Positions 12,600 through 27,000 of a stretch of DNA of 64,000 bases are shown here, piece by piece. Below the pieces are notes generated by a model that was not told the origin of the DNA, did no database searches, and worked only from the letters and a program-made list of their open reading frames with translations. The DNA comes from Toxonevra muliebris. Lineage: Eukaryota; Arthropoda; Insecta; Diptera; Pallopteridae. The DNA lies in contig CAVNUY010000056.1 of the NCBI GenBank assembly GCA_963691655.1, positions 241,813 through 305,812 of the forward strand, written 5' to 3'. The position numbers and the translations under genes are program-made. The number at the start of each line of letters is the position of its first letter. Position 1 is the first letter of the stretch.

Positions 12600-14400
12600 G
12601 AAATTAAAATTCGAAATTAAAATTCGAAATTGAAATTCGAAATTGAAATTCGAAAATAAAATTCGAAATTAAAATTCGAAATTAAAATTCGGAATTAAAA
12701 TTCGAAATTAAAATTCGAAATTAAAATTCGAAATTAAATTCAAAATTAAAATTCGAAATTGAAATTCGAAATTAAAATTCGAAATTTAAATTCGAAATTA
12801 AAATTCGAAATTAAAATTCGAAATTGAAATTCGAAAATAAAATTCGAAATTAAAATTCGAAATTAAAATTCGGAATTAAAATTCGGAATTAAAATTCGGA
12901 ATTAAAATTCGAAATTAAAATTCGAAATTGAAATTCGAAATTAAAATTCGAAATTTAAATTCGAAATTGAAATTCGAAATTAAAATTCGAAATTTAAATT
13001 CGAAATTAAAATTCGAAATTGAAATTCGAAATAAAACTTCGAAATTAAAATTCGAAATTAAAATTCGAAATTAAAATTCGAAATTAAAATTCGAAATTAA
13101 AATTCGAAATTAAAATTCGAAATTAAAATTCGAAATTGAAATTCGAAAATAAAATTCGAAATTAAAATTCGAAATTAAAATTCGGAATTAAAATTCGAAA
13201 TTAAAATTCGGAATTAAAATTCGAAATTAAAATTCGAAATTGAAATTCGAAATTAAAATTCGAAATTTAAATTCGAAATTGAAATTCGAAATTAAAATTC
13301 GAAATTTAAATTCGAAATTAAAATTCGAAATTGAAATTCGAAATTAAACTTCGAAATTAAAATTCGAAATTAAACTTCGAAATTAAAATTCGAAATTAAA
13401 ATTCGAAATTTAAATTCGAAATTTAAATTCGAAATTAAAATTCGAAATTTAAATTCGAAATTAAAATTCGAAATTGAAATTCGAAATTAAACTTCGGAAT
13501 TAAAATTCGGAATTAAAATTCGAAATTAAAATTCGAAATTAAAATTCGAAATTAAAATTCGAAATTAAAATTCGAAATTAAAATTCGGAATTAAAATTCG
13601 AAATTAAAATTCGGAATTAAAATTCGAAATTAAAATTCGAAATTAAAATTCGGAATTAAAATTCGGAATTAAAATTCGAAATTAAAATTCGAAATTAAAA
13701 TTCGAAATTAAAATTCGAAATTAAAATTCGAAATTAAAATTCGGAATTAAAATTCGAAATTAAAATTCGGAATTAAAATTCGGAATTAAAATTCGAAATT
13801 AAAATTCGAAATTAAAATTCGAAATTAAAATTCGGAATTAAAATTCGAAATTAAAATTCGAAATTGAAATTCGAAATTAAAATTCGGAATCAAAATTCGG
13901 AATTAAAATTCGGAATTAAAATTCGAAATTGAAATTCGAAATTAAAATTTGAAATTGAAATTCGAAATTTAAATTCGGAATTAAAATTCGAAATTAAAAT
14001 TCGAAATTAAAATTCGGAATTAAAATTCGGAATTAAAATTCGGAATTAAAATTCGGAATTAAAATTCGAAATTAAAATTCGAAATTAAAATTCGAAATTA
14101 AAATTCGAAATTAAAATTCGAAATTGAAATTCGAAATTAAAATTCGAAATTAAAATTCGAAATTAAAATTCGAAATTAAAATTCGAAATTAAAATTCGAA
14201 ATTAAAATTCGAAATTGAAATTCGAAATTAAAATTCGAAATTGAAATTCGAAAATAAAATTCGAAATTAAAATTCGAAATTAAAACTCGAAATTGAAATT
14301 CGAAATTAAAATTCGAAATTAAAATTCGAAATTAAAATTCGAAATTAAAATTCGGAATTAAAATTCGAAATTAAAATTCGAAATTAAAATTCGAAATTAA
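12600..14400. repeat. Higher-order block alpha, third copy
   Basis: Colinear with about 360-2160 at offset 12254. Paired landmarks are TTCAAAATT 487/12741, AAACTTCG 783/13037 and 1095/13349, GGAATCAAAA 1637/13891, ATTTGAAATTG 1696/13950. The TTACAAATT marker pairs 2164/14405 at 12241, one unit less. It retains the 1,001-bp segment that copy 2 lacks. Confidence 0.87.
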
Positions 14401-17400
14401 ATTACAAATTAAAATTCGAAATTGAAACTCGAAATTAAAATTCGAAATTGAAATTCGAAATTAAAATTCGAAATTAAAATTCGAAATTAAAATTCGAAAT
14501 TGAAATTCGAAATTAAAATTCGAAATTGAAATTCGAAATTAAAATTCGAAATTAAAATTCGAAATTAAAATTCGAAATTAAAATTCGAAATTAAAATTCG
14601 AAATTAAAATTCGAAATTAAAATTCGAAATTGAAATTCGAAATTAAAATTCGAAATTAAAATTCGAAATTGAAATTCGAAATTAAAATTCGAAATTAAAA
14701 TTCGAAATTGAAATTCGAAATTAAACTTCGAAATTGAAATTCGAAATTAAAATTCGAAATTTAAATTCGAAATTAAAATTCGAAATTGAAATTCGAAATT
14801 AAACTTCGAAATTAAAATTCGAAATTAAAATTCGAAATTGAAATTCGAAATTGAAATTCGAAATTAAAATTCGAAATTAAACTTCGAAATTAAAATTCGA
14901 AATTGAAATTCGAAATTAAAATTCGAAATTGAAATTCGAAATTGAAATTCGAAATTAAAATTCGAAATTAAAATTCAAAATTGAAATTCGAAATTAAAAT
15001 TCGAAATTAAAATTCGAAATTAAAATTCGAAATTAAAATTCGAAATTGAAATTCGAAATTAAAATTCGAAATTAAAATTCGAAATTAAAATTCGAAATTA
15101 AACTTCGAAATTGAAATTCGAAATTAAAATTCGAAATTTAAATTCGAAATTAAAATTCGAAATTGAAATTCGAAATTAAACTTCGAAATTAAAATTCGAA
15201 ATTAAAATTCGAAATTGAAATTCGAAATTGAAATTCGAAATTAAAATTCGAAATTAAAATTCGAAATTAAAATTCGAAATTGAAATTCGAAATTAAAATT
15301 CGAAATTAAAATTCGAAATTAAAATTCGAAATTAAAATTCGAAATTAAAATTCGAAATTAAAATTCGAAATTGAAATTCGAAATTAAAATTCGAAATTAA
15401 AATTCGAAATTAAGATTCGAAATTAAAATTCGAAATTGAAATTCGAAATTAAAATTCGAAATTTAAATTCGAAATTAAAATTCGAAATTGAAATTCGAAA
15501 TTAAACTTCGAAATTAAAATTCGAAATTAAAATTCGAAATTGAAATTCGAAATTGAAATTCGAAATTAAAATTCGAAATTGAAATTCGAAATTAAAATTC
15601 GAAATTAAAATTCGAAATTAAAATTCGAAATTAAAATTCGAAATTGAAATTCGAAATTAAAATTCGAAATTAAAATTCGAAATTAAAATTCGAAATTGAA
15701 ATTCGAAATTAAAATTCGAAATTTAAATTCGAAATTGAAATTCGAAATTGAAATTCGAAATTAAAATTCGAAATTTAAATTCGAAATTGAAATTCGAAAC
15801 TAAAATTCGAAATTGAAATTCGAAAATAAAATTCGAAATTAAAATTCGAAATTAAAACTCGAAATTGAAATTCGAAATTAAAATTCGAAATTAAAATTCA
15901 AAATTAAAATTCGGAATTGAAATTCGAAATTAAAATTCGAAATTGAAATTCGAAATTAAAATTCGAAATTAAATTCAAAATTAAAATTCGAAATTGAAAC
16001 TCGAAATTAAAATTCGAAATTAAAATTCGAAATTGAAATTCGAAATTAAAATTCGAAATTTAAATTCGAAATTGAAATTCGAAAATAAAATTCGAAATTA
16101 AAATTCGAAATTAAAACTCGAAATTGAAATTCGAAATTAAAATTCGAAATTAAAATTCAAAATTAAAATTCGGAATTAAAATTCGGAATTAAAATTCGGA
16201 ATTAAAATTCGAAATTAAAATTCGAAATTAAAATTCGAAATTAAATTCAAAATTAAAATTCGAAATTGAAACTCGAAATTAAAATTCGAAATTGAAATTC
16301 GAAATTAAAATTCGAAATTAAAATTCGAAATTAAAATTCGAAATTGAAATTCGAAATTAAAATTCGAAATTGAAATTCGAAATTAAAATTCGAAATTAAA
16401 ATTCGAAATTGAAATTCGAAATTAAAATTCGAAATTAAAATTCGAAATTAAAATTCGAAATTAAAATTCGAAATTAAAATTCGAAATTGAAATTCGAAAT
16501 TAAAATTCGAAATTAAAATTCGAAATTAAAATTCGAAATTAAAATTCGAAATTGAAATTCGAAATTAAAATTCGAAATTTAAATTCGAAATTAAAATTCG
16601 AAATTGAAATTCGAAATTAAACTTCGAAACTAAAATTCGAAATTAAAATTCGAAATTGAAATTCGAAATTGAAATTCAAAATTAAAATTCGAAATTAAAA
16701 TTCGAAATTAAAATTCGAAATTGAAATTCGAAATTAAAATTCGAAATTAAAATTCGAAATTAAAATTCGAAATTAAAATTCGAAATTAAAATTCGAAATT
16801 AAAATTCGAAATTGAAATTCGAAATTAAAATTCGAAATTAAAATTCGAAATTAAAATTCGAAATTAAAATTCGAAATTGAAATTCGAAATTAAAATTCGA
16901 AATTAAAATTCGAAATTAAAATTCGAAATTGAAATTCGAAATTAAAATTCGAAATTTAAATTCGAAATTGAAATTCGAAATTGAAATTCGAAATTAAAAT
17001 TCGAAATTTAAATTCGAAATTGAAATTCGAAATTAAAATTCGAAATTGAAATTCGAAAATAAAATTCGAAATTAAAATTCGAAATTAAAACTCGAAATTG
17101 AAATTCGAAATTAAAATTCGAAATTAAAATTCAAAATTAAAATTCGGAATTGAAATTCGAAATTAAATTTCGAAATTTAAATTCGAAATTGAAATTCGAA
17201 ATCAAAATTCGAAATTGAAATTCGAAAATAAAATTCGGAATTAAAATTCGGAATTAAAATTCGAAATTAAAATTCGAAATTAAAATTCGAAATTAAATTC
17301 AAAATTAAAATTCGAAATTGAAACTCGAAATTAAAATTCGAAATTGAAATTCGAAATTAAAATTCGAAATTAAAATTCGAAATTAAAATTCGAAATTGAA

Positions 17401-17700
17401 ATTCGAAATTAAAATTCGAAATTAAAATTCGAAATTAAAATTCGAAATTAAAATTCGAAATTAAAATTCGAAATTGAAATTCGAAATTAAAATTCGAAAT
17501 TTAAATTCGAAATTGAAATTCGAAATTAAAATTCGAAATTGAAATTCGAAAATAAAATTCGAAATTAAAATTCGAAATTAAAATTCGAAATTGAAATTCG
17601 AAATTAAAATTCGAAATTAAAATTCGAAATTAAAATTCGAAATTTAAATTCGAAATTAAAATTCGAAATTAAAATTCGAAATTAAAATTCGAAATTAAAA
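14400..17700. repeat. Family A array continuing the third alpha copy
   Basis: Mostly A and G units with the AAGATTCG marker at 15414 and TTCAAAATT plus GAAACTCG combinations near 15970, 16250 and 17300. The AAATCAAAATTC variant at 17203 is followed by GAAAATAAAATTCGG, as at 3495 and 7817, showing descent from the same block. Colinearity with alpha is broken by many unit gains and losses. The stretch before 17203 recurs before 18710 at offset 1507. No other content is visible. Confidence 0.8.
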
Positions 17701-20700
17701 TTCGAAATTGAAATTCGAAATTAAAATTCGAAATTTAAATTCGAAATTAAAATTCGAAATTAAAATTCGAAATTAAAATTCGAAATTGAAATTCGAAATT
17801 AAAATTCGAAATTAAAATTCGAAATTAAAATTCGAAATTAAAATTCGAAATTAAAATTCGAAATTGAAATTCGAAATTAAAATTCGAAATTAAAATTCGA
17901 AATTAAACTTCGAAATTGAAATTCGAAATTAAAATTCGAAATTTAAATTCGAAATTAAAATTCGAAATTGAAATTCGAAATTAAACTTCGAAATTAAAAT
18001 TCGAAATTAAAATTCGAAATTGAAATTCGAAATTGAAATTCGAAATTAAAATTCGAATTTAAAATTCGAAATTAAAATTCGAAATTGAAATTCGAAATTA
18101 AAATTCGAAATTAAAATTCGAAATTAAAATTCGAAATTAAAATTCGAAATTAAAATTCGAAATTAAAATTCGAAATTAAAATTCGAAATTGAAATTCGAA
18201 ATTAAAATTCGAAATTAAAATTCGAAATTAAAATTCGAAATTAAAATTCGAAATTAAAATTCGAAATTGAAATTCGAAATTAAAATTCGAAATTAAAATT
18301 CGAAATTAAAATTCGAAATTGAAATTCGAAATTAAAATTCGAAATTAAAATTCGAAATTAAAATTCGAAATTAAAATTCGAAATTGAAATTCGAAATTAA
18401 AATTCGAAATTAAAATTCGAAATTAAAATTCGAAATTGAAATTCGAAATTAAAATTCGAAATTTAAATTCGAAATTGAAATTCGAAATTGAAATTCGAAA
18501 TTAAAATTCGAAATTTAAATTCGAAATTGAAATTCGAAATTAAAATTCGAAATTGAAATTCGAAAATAAAATTCGAAATTAAAATTCGAAATTAAAACTC
18601 GAAATTGAAATTCGAAATTAAAATTCGAAATTAAAATTCAAAATTAAAATTCGGAATTGAAATTCGAAATTAAAATTCGAAATTTAAATTCGAAATTGAA
18701 ATTCGAAATCAAAATTCAAAATTGAAATTCGAAAATAAAATTCGGAATTAAAATTCGGAATTAAAATTCGAAATTAAAATTCGAAATTTAAATTCGAAAT
18801 TAAATTCAAAATTAAAATTCGAAATTGAAACTCGAAATTAAAATTCGAAATTGAAATTCGAAATTAAAATTCGAAATTAAAATTCGAAATTAAAATTCGA
18901 AATTGAAATTCGAAATTAAAATTCGAAATTAAAATTCGAAATTAAAATTCGAAATTAAAATTCGAAATTAAAATTCGAAATTAAAATTCGAAAATAAAAT
19001 TCGAAATTAAAATTCGAAATTGAAATTCGAAATTAAAATTCGAAATTGAAATTCGAAATTAAAATTCGAAATTGAAATTCGAAATTAAAATTCGAAATTA
19101 AAATTCGAAATTAAAATTCGAAATTAAAAATCGAAATTGAAATTCGAAATTAAAATTCGAAATTAAAATTCGAAATTGAAATTCGAAATTAAAATTCGAA
19201 ATTAAAATTCGAAATTAAAATTCGAAATTAAAATTCGAAATTAAAATTCGAAATTGAAATTCGAAATTAAAATTCGAAATTTAAATTCGAAATTGAAATT
19301 CGAAATTAAAATTCGAAATTGAAATTCGAAATTAAAATTCGAAATTAAAATTCGAAATTAAAATTCGAAATTGAAATTCGAAATTAAAATTCGAAATTAA
19401 AATTCGAAATTAAAATTCGAAATTAAAATTCGAAATTAAAATTCGAAATTGAAATTCGAAATTAAAATTCGAAATTTAAATTCGAAATTAAAATTCGAAA
19501 TTAAAATTCGAAATTAAAATTCGAAATTGAAATTCGAAATTAAAATTCGAAATTAAAATTCGAAATTAAAATTCGAAATTAAAATTCGAAATTAAAATTC
19601 GAAATTGAAATTCGAAATTAAAATTCGAAATTTAAATTCGAAATTGAAATTCGAAATTAAAATTCGAAATTGAAATTCGAAATTAAAATTCGAAATTAAA
19701 ATTCGAAATTAAAATTCGAAATTGAAATTCGAAATTAAAATTCGAAATTAAAATTCGAAATTAAAATTCGAAATTAAAATTCGAAATTAAAATTCGAAAT
19801 TGAAATTCGAAATTAAAATTCGAAATTTAAATTCGAAATTGAAATTCGAAATTAAAATTCGAAATTGAAATTCGAAAATAAAATTCGAAATTAAAATTCG
19901 AAATTAAAATTCGAAATTGAAATTCGAAATTAAAATTCGAAATTAAAATTCGAAATTAAAATTCGAAATTAAAATTCGAAATTAAAATTCGAAATTGAAA
20001 TTCGAAATTAAAATTCGAAATTAAAATTCGAAATTAAAATTCGAAATTAAAATTCGAAATTGAAATTCGAAATTAAAATTCGAAATTAAAATTCGAAATT
20101 AAACTTCGAAATTGAAATTCGAAATTAAAATTCGAAATTTAAATTCGAAATTAAAATTCGAAATTGAAATTCGAAATTAAACTTCGAAATTAAAATTCGA
20201 AATTAAAATTCGAAATTGAAATTCGAAATTGAAATTCGAAATTAAAATTCGAATTTAAAATTCGAAATTAAAATTCGAAATTGAAATTCGAAATTAAAAT
20301 TCGAAATTAAAATTCGAAATTAAAATTCGAAATTAAAATTCGAAATTAAAATTCGAAATTAAAATTCGAAATTAAAATTCGAAATTGAAATTCGAAATTA
20401 AAATTCGAAATTAAAATTCGAAATTAAAATTCGAAATTAAAATTCGAAATTAAAATTCGAAATTGAAATTCGAAATTAAAATTCGAAATTAAAATTCGAA
20501 ATTAAAATTCGAAATTGAAATTCGAAATTAAAATTCGAAATTAAAATTCGAAATTAAAATTCGAAATTAAAATTCGAAATTGAAATTCGAAATTAAAATT
20601 CGAAATTAAAATTCGAAATTAAAATTCGAAATTGAAATTCGAAATTAAAATTCGAAATTTAAATTCGAAATTGAAATTCGAAATTGAAATTCGAAATTAA

Positions 20701-22400
20701 AATTCGAAATTTAAATTCGAAATTGAAATTCGAAATTAAAATTCGAAATTGAAATTCGAAAATAAAATTCGAAATTAAAATTCGAAATTAAAACTCGAAA
20801 TTGAAATTCGAAATTAAAATTCGAAATTAAAATTCAAAATTAAAATTCGGAATTGAAATTCGAAATTAAAATTCGAAATTTAAATTCGAAATTGAAATTC
20901 GAAATCAAAATTCAAAATTGAAATTCGAAAATAAAATTCGGAATTAAAATTCGGAATTAAAATTCGAAATTAAAATTCGAAATTTAAATTCGAAATTAAA
21001 TTCAAAATTAAAATTCGAAATTGAAACTCGAAATTAAAATTCGAAATTGAAATTCGAAATTAAAATTCGAAATTAAAATTCGAAATTAAAATTCGAAATT
21101 GAAATTCGAAATTAAAATTCGAAATTAAAATTCGAAATTAAAATTCGAAATTAAAATTCGAAATTAAAATTCGAAATTAAAATTCGAAAATAAAATTCGA
21201 AATTAAAATTCGAAATTGAAATTCGAAATTAAAATTCGAAATTGAAATTCGAAATTAAAATTCGAAATTGAAATTCGAAATTAAAATTCGAAATTAAAAT
21301 TCGAAATTAAACTTCGAAATTAAAAATCGAAATTGAAATTCGAAATTAAAATTCGAAATTGAAATTCGAAATTAAACTTCGAAATTGAAATTCGAAATTA
21401 AAATTCGAAATTTAAATTCGAAATTGAAATTCGAAATTAAAATTCGAAATTGAAATTCGAAAATAAAATTCGAAATTAAAATTCGAAATTAAAACTCGAA
21501 ATTGAAATTCGAAATTAAAATTCGAAATTAAAATTCGAAATTAAAATTCGGAATTAAAATTCGAAATTAAAATTCGAAATTAAAATTCGAAATTAAATTC
21601 AAAATTTAAATTCGAAATTGAAATTCGAAATTAAAATTCGAAATTAAAATTCGAAATTAAAATTCGAAATTAAAATTCGAAATTGAAATTCGAAATTAAA
21701 ATTCGAAATTTAAATTCGAAATTAAAATTCGAAATTGAAATTCGAAATTAAAATTCGAAATTTAAATTCGAAATTGAAATTCGAAATTGAAATTCGAAAT
21801 TAAAATTCGAAATTAAAATTCGAAATTGAAATTCGAAATTTAAATTCGAAATTGAAATTCGAAATTAAAATTCGAAATTAAAATTCGAAATTAAAATTCG
21901 AAATTAAAATTCGAAATTAAAATTCGAAATTGAAATTCGAAATTAAACTTCGAAATTAAAATTCGAAATTAAAATTCGAAATTGAAATTCGAAATTGAAA
22001 TTCGAATTAAACTTCGAAATTAAAATTCGAAATTAAAATTCGAAATTAAAATTCGAAATTGAAATTCGAAATTAAAATTCGAAATTAAAATTCGAAATTA
22101 AAATTCGAAATTAAATTCAAAATTAAAATTCGAAATTGAAACTCGAAATTAAAATTCGAAATTGAAATTCGAAATTAAAATTCGAAATTAAAATTCGAAA
22201 TTAAAATTCGAAATTGAAATTCGAAATTTAAATTCGAAATTGAAATTCGAAATTAAAATTCGAAATTAAAATTCGAAATTAAAATTCGAAATTAAAATTC
22301 GAAATTGAAATTCGAAATTAAAATTCGAAATTAAAATTCGAAATTGAAATTCGAAATTAAAATTCGAAATTTAAATTCGAAATTGAAATTCGAAATTAAA
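17700..22400. repeat. ~1.4 kb direct repeats at offset 2,196-2,209 bp
   Basis: About 17700-19150 and 19909-21346 match in order. Shared landmarks at offset 2196 are AAACTTCG 17908/20104, the rare TTCGAATTTAAAA at 18051/20247, AAATCAAAATTC 18710/20906, TTCAAAATT 18807/21003, GAAAATAAAA 18990/21186 and AAATCGAAATTG 19131/21327. One extra unit upstream raises the offset to 2209. The intervening and following stretches are ordinary family A units without a clear partner. Confidence 0.83.
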
Positions 22401-22794
22401 ATTCGAAATTGAAATTCGAAAATAAAATTCGAAATTAAAATTCGAAATTAAAACTCGAAATTGAAATTCGAAATTAAAATTCGAAATTAAAATTCGAAAT
22501 TAAAATTCGGAATTAAAATTCGAAATTAAAATTCGAAATTAAAATTCGAAATTAAATTCAAAATTAAAATTCGAAATTGAAACTCGAAATTAAAATTCGA
22601 AATTGAAATTCGAAATTAAAATTCGAAATTAAAATTCGAAATTAAAATTCGAAATTGAAATTCGAAATTAAAATTCGAAATTGAAATTCGAAATTAAAAT
22701 TCGAAATTAAAATTCGAAATTAAAATTCGAAATTAAAATTCGAAATTAAAATTCGAAATTGAAATTCGAAATTGAAATTCGAATTAAACTTCGA

Positions 22795-24040
22795 AATTAA
22801 AATTCGAAATTGAAACTCGAAATTAAAATTCGAAACTGAAATTCGAAATTAAAATTCGAAATTAAAATTCGAAATTAAAATTCGAAATTAAAATTCGAAA
22901 TTGAAATTCGAAATTAAAATTCGAAATTGAAATTCGAAATTAAAATTCGAAATTAAAATTCGAAATTGAAATTCGAAATTAAAATTCGAAATTGAAATTC
23001 GAAATTAAAATTCGAAATTAAAATTCGAAATTAAAATTCGAAATTAAAATTCGAAATTAAAATTCGAAATTAAAATTCGAAATTAAAATTCGAAATTTAA
23101 ATTCGAAATTAAAATTCGAAATTGAAGTTCGAAATTAAACTTCGAAATTAAAATTCGAAATTGAAATTCGAAATTAAAATTCGAAATTAAAATTCGAAAT
23201 TAAAATTCGAAATTTAAATTCGAAATTAAAATTCGAAATTGAAATTCGAAATTAAAATTCGAAATTGAAATTCGAAATTAAACTTCGAAATTAAACTTCG
23301 AAATTAAAATTCGAAATTGAAATTCGAAATTAAACTTCGAAATTAAAATTCGAAATTAAAATTCGAAATTAAAATTCGAAATTGAAATTCGAAATTAAAA
23401 TTCGAAATTAAAATTCGAAATTAAAATTCGAAATTGAAATTCGAAATTAAAATTCGAAATTTAAATTCGAAATTGAAATTCGAAATTAAAATTCGAAATT
23501 GAAATTCGAAAATAAAATTCGAAATTAAAATTCGAAATTAAAACTCGAAATTGAAATTCGAAATTAAAATTCGAAATTAAAATTCAAAATTAAAATTCGG
23601 AATTCAAATTCGGAATTAAAATTCGAAATTAAAATTCGAAATTAAAATTCGAAATTAAATTCAAAATTAAAATTCGAAATTGAAACTCGAAATTAAAATT
23701 CGAAACTGAAATTCGAAATTAAAATTCGAAATTAAAATTCGAAATTAAAATTCGAAATTAAAATTCGAAATTGAAATTCGAAATTAAAATTCGAAATTGA
23801 AATTCGAAATTAAAATTCGAAATTAAAATTCGAAATTGAAATTCGAAATTAAAATTCGAAATTGAAATTCGAAATTAAAATTCGAAATTAAAATTCGAAA
23901 TTAAAATTCGAAATTAAAATTCGAAATTAAAATTCGAAATTAAAATTCGAAATTAAAATTCGAAATTTAAATTCGAAATTAAAATTCGAAATTGAAGTTC
24001 GAAATTAAACTTCGAAATTAAAATTCGAAATTGAAATTCG
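22795..24040. repeat. 870-bp offset direct repeat
   Basis: 22795-23170 matches 23665-24040. CGAAACTGAAA (C at 22836/23706) and GAAGTTCG (G at 23127/23997) are both 870 bp apart, which is 67 units minus one base. The matched part is about 375 bp; the sequence between is plain family A. Just upstream, TTCGAATTAAAC at about 22001 and 22790 are units that have lost an A. Confidence 0.8.
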
Positions 24041-27000
24041 AAATTAAAATTCGAAATTGAAATTCGAAATTAAACTTCGAAATTAAAATTCGAAATTAAA
24101 ATTCGAAATTGAAATTCGAAATTGAAATTCGAAATTAAAATTCGAAATTAAAATTCGAAATTAAAATTCGAAATTGAAATTCGAAATTTAAATTCGAAAT
24201 TGAAATTCGAAATTAAAATTCGAAATTAAAATTCGAAATTAAAATTCGAAATTAAAATTCGAAATTAAAATTCGAAATTGAAATTCGAAATTAAAATTCG
24301 AAATTTAAATTCGAAATTGAAATTCGAAATTAAAATTCGAAATTGAAATTCGAAAATAAAATTCGAAATTAAAATTCGAAATTAAAACTCGAAATTGAAA
24401 TTCGAAATTAAAATTCGAAATTAAAATTCGAAATTAAAATTCGGAATTAAAATTCGAAATTAAAATTCGAAATTAAAATTCGAAATTAAATTCAAAATTA
24501 AAATTCGAAATTGAAACTCGAAATTAAAATTCGAAATTGAAATTCGAAATTAAAATTCGAAATTAAAATTCGAAATTAAAATTCGAAATTGAAATTCGAA
24601 ATTAAAATTCGAAATTGAAATTCGAAATTAAAATTCGAAATTAAAATTCGAAATTAAAATTCGAAATTAAAATTCGAAATTAAAATTCGAAATTAAAATT
24701 CGAAATTAAAATTCGAAATTAAAATTCGAAATTGAAATTCGAAATTAAAATTCGAAATTTAAATTCGAAATTAAAATTCGAAATTGAAGTTCGAAATTAA
24801 ACTTCGAAATTAAAATTCGAAATTGAAATTCGAAAATAAAATTCGAAATTAAAATTCGAAATTGAAATTCGAAATTAAAATTCGAAATTAAAATTCGAAA
24901 TTGAAATTCGAAATAAAAATTCGAAATTGAAATTCGAAATTAAAATTCGAAATTTAAATTCGAAATTAAAATTCGAAATTGAAGTTCGAAATTAAACTTC
25001 GAAATTAAAATTCGAAATTTAAATTCGAAATTAAAATTCGAAATTGAAATTCGAAATTAAACTTCGAAATTAAAATTCGAAATTAAAATTCGAAATTGAA
25101 ATTCGAAATTGAAATTCGAAATTAAAATTCGAAATTAAAATTCGAAATTAAAATTCGAAATTGAAATTCGAAATTTAAATTCGAAATTGAAATTCGAAAT
25201 TAAAATTCGAAATTAAAATTCGAAATTAAAATTCGAAATTAAAATTCGAAATTGAAATTCGAAATTAAAATTCGAAATTAAAATTCGAAATTAAAATTCG
25301 AAATTAAAATTCGAAATTAAAATTCGAAATTGAAATTCGAAATTAAACTTCGAAATTAAAATTCGAAATTAAAATTCGAAATTGAAATTCGAAATTGAAA
25401 TTCGAAATTAAAATTCGAAATTTAAATTCGAAATTGAAATTCGAAATTAAAATTCGAAATAAAAATTCGAAATTAAAATTCGAAATTAAAATTCGAAATT
25501 GAAATTCGAAATTAAAATTCGAAATTTAAATTCGAAATTGAAATTCGAAATTAAAATTCGAAATTGAAATTCGAAAATAAAATTCGAAATTAAAATTCGA
25601 AATTAAAACTCGAAATTGAAATTCGAAATTAAAATTCGAAATTAAAATTCAAAATTAAAATTCGGAATTCAAATTCGGAATTAAAATTCGAAATTAAAAT
25701 TCGAAATTAAATTCAAAATTAAAATTCGAAATTGAAACTCGAAATTAAAATTCGAAACTGAAATTCGAAATTAAAATTCGAAATTAAAATTCGAAATTAA
25801 AATTCGAAATTAAAATTCGAAATTGAAATTCGAAATTAAAATTCGAAATTGAAATTCGAAATTAAAATTCGAAATTAAAATTCGAAATTGAAATTCGAAA
25901 TTAAAATTCGAAATTGAAATTCGAAATTAAAATTCGAAATTAAAATTCGAAATTAAAATTCGAAATTAAAATTCGAAATTAAAATTCGAAATTAAAATTC
26001 GAAATTAAAATTCGAAATTAAAATTCGAAATTGAAATTCGAAATTAAAATTCGAAATTTAAATTCGAAATTGAAATTCGAAATTAAAATTCGGAATTAAA
26101 ATTCGGAATTAAAATTCGAAATTAAAATTCGAAATTAAAATTCGGAATTAAAATTCGAAATTAAAATTCGAAATTGAAACTCGAAATTAAAATTCGAAAT
26201 TGAAATTCGAAATTAAAATTCGAAATTAAAATTCGAAATTAAAATTCGAAATTGAAATTCGAAATTGAAATTCGAAATTGAAATTCGAAATTAAAATTCG
26301 AAATTAAAATTCGAAATTGAAATTCGAAATTAAAATTCGAAATTAAAATTCGAAATTAAAATTCGAAATTAAAATTCGAAATTGAAATTCGAAATTAAAA
26401 TTCGAAATTTAAATTCGAAATTAAAATTCGAAATTAAAATTCGAAATTAAAATTCGAAATTAAAATTCGAAATTGAAATTCGGAATTAAAATTCGAAATT
26501 AAAATTCGAAATTAAATTCAAAATCAAAATTCGAAATTGAAACTCGAAATTAAAATTCGAAATTGAAATTCGAAAATAAAATTCGAAATTAAAATTCGAA
26601 ATTAAAACTCGAAATTGAAATTCGAAATCAAAATTCGAAATTAAAATTCGGAATTAAAATTCGGAATTAAAATTCGGAATTAAAATTCGAAATTGAAATT
26701 CGAAATTAAAATTCGAAATTAAAATTCGAAATTAAAATTCGAAATTGAAATTCGAAATTAAAATTCGAAATTAAAATTCGAAATTAAAATTCGGAATTGA
26801 AATTCGAAATTAAAATTCGAAATTGAAATTCGAAATTAAAATTCGAAATTAAAACTCGAAATTGAAATTCGAAATCAAAATTCGAAATTAAAATTCGGAA
26901 TTAAAATTCGGAATTAAAATTCGGAATTAAAATTCGAAATTGAAATTTGAAATTAAAATTCGAAATTAAAATTCGAAATTAAAATTCGAAATTGAAATTC

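Larger units (their letters stand above)
9600..12600. repeat. Region rich in T-type units with short higher-order repeats
   Basis: Family A array in which T-type units (TTCGAAATTTAAA) are unusually frequent. The TCCAAAA landmark recurs at 10080, 11248, 12001 and 12377, and TTCTAAATT at 11030, 11484, 11770 and 12483. From roughly 11060 to 12380 T-type units tend to fall every third unit, which opens frames on both strands for up to 76 codons. One of these frames would have to start at TTG, the lengths are short, and the peptides are pure 13-residue repeats, so I do not call genes. Confidence 0.85.
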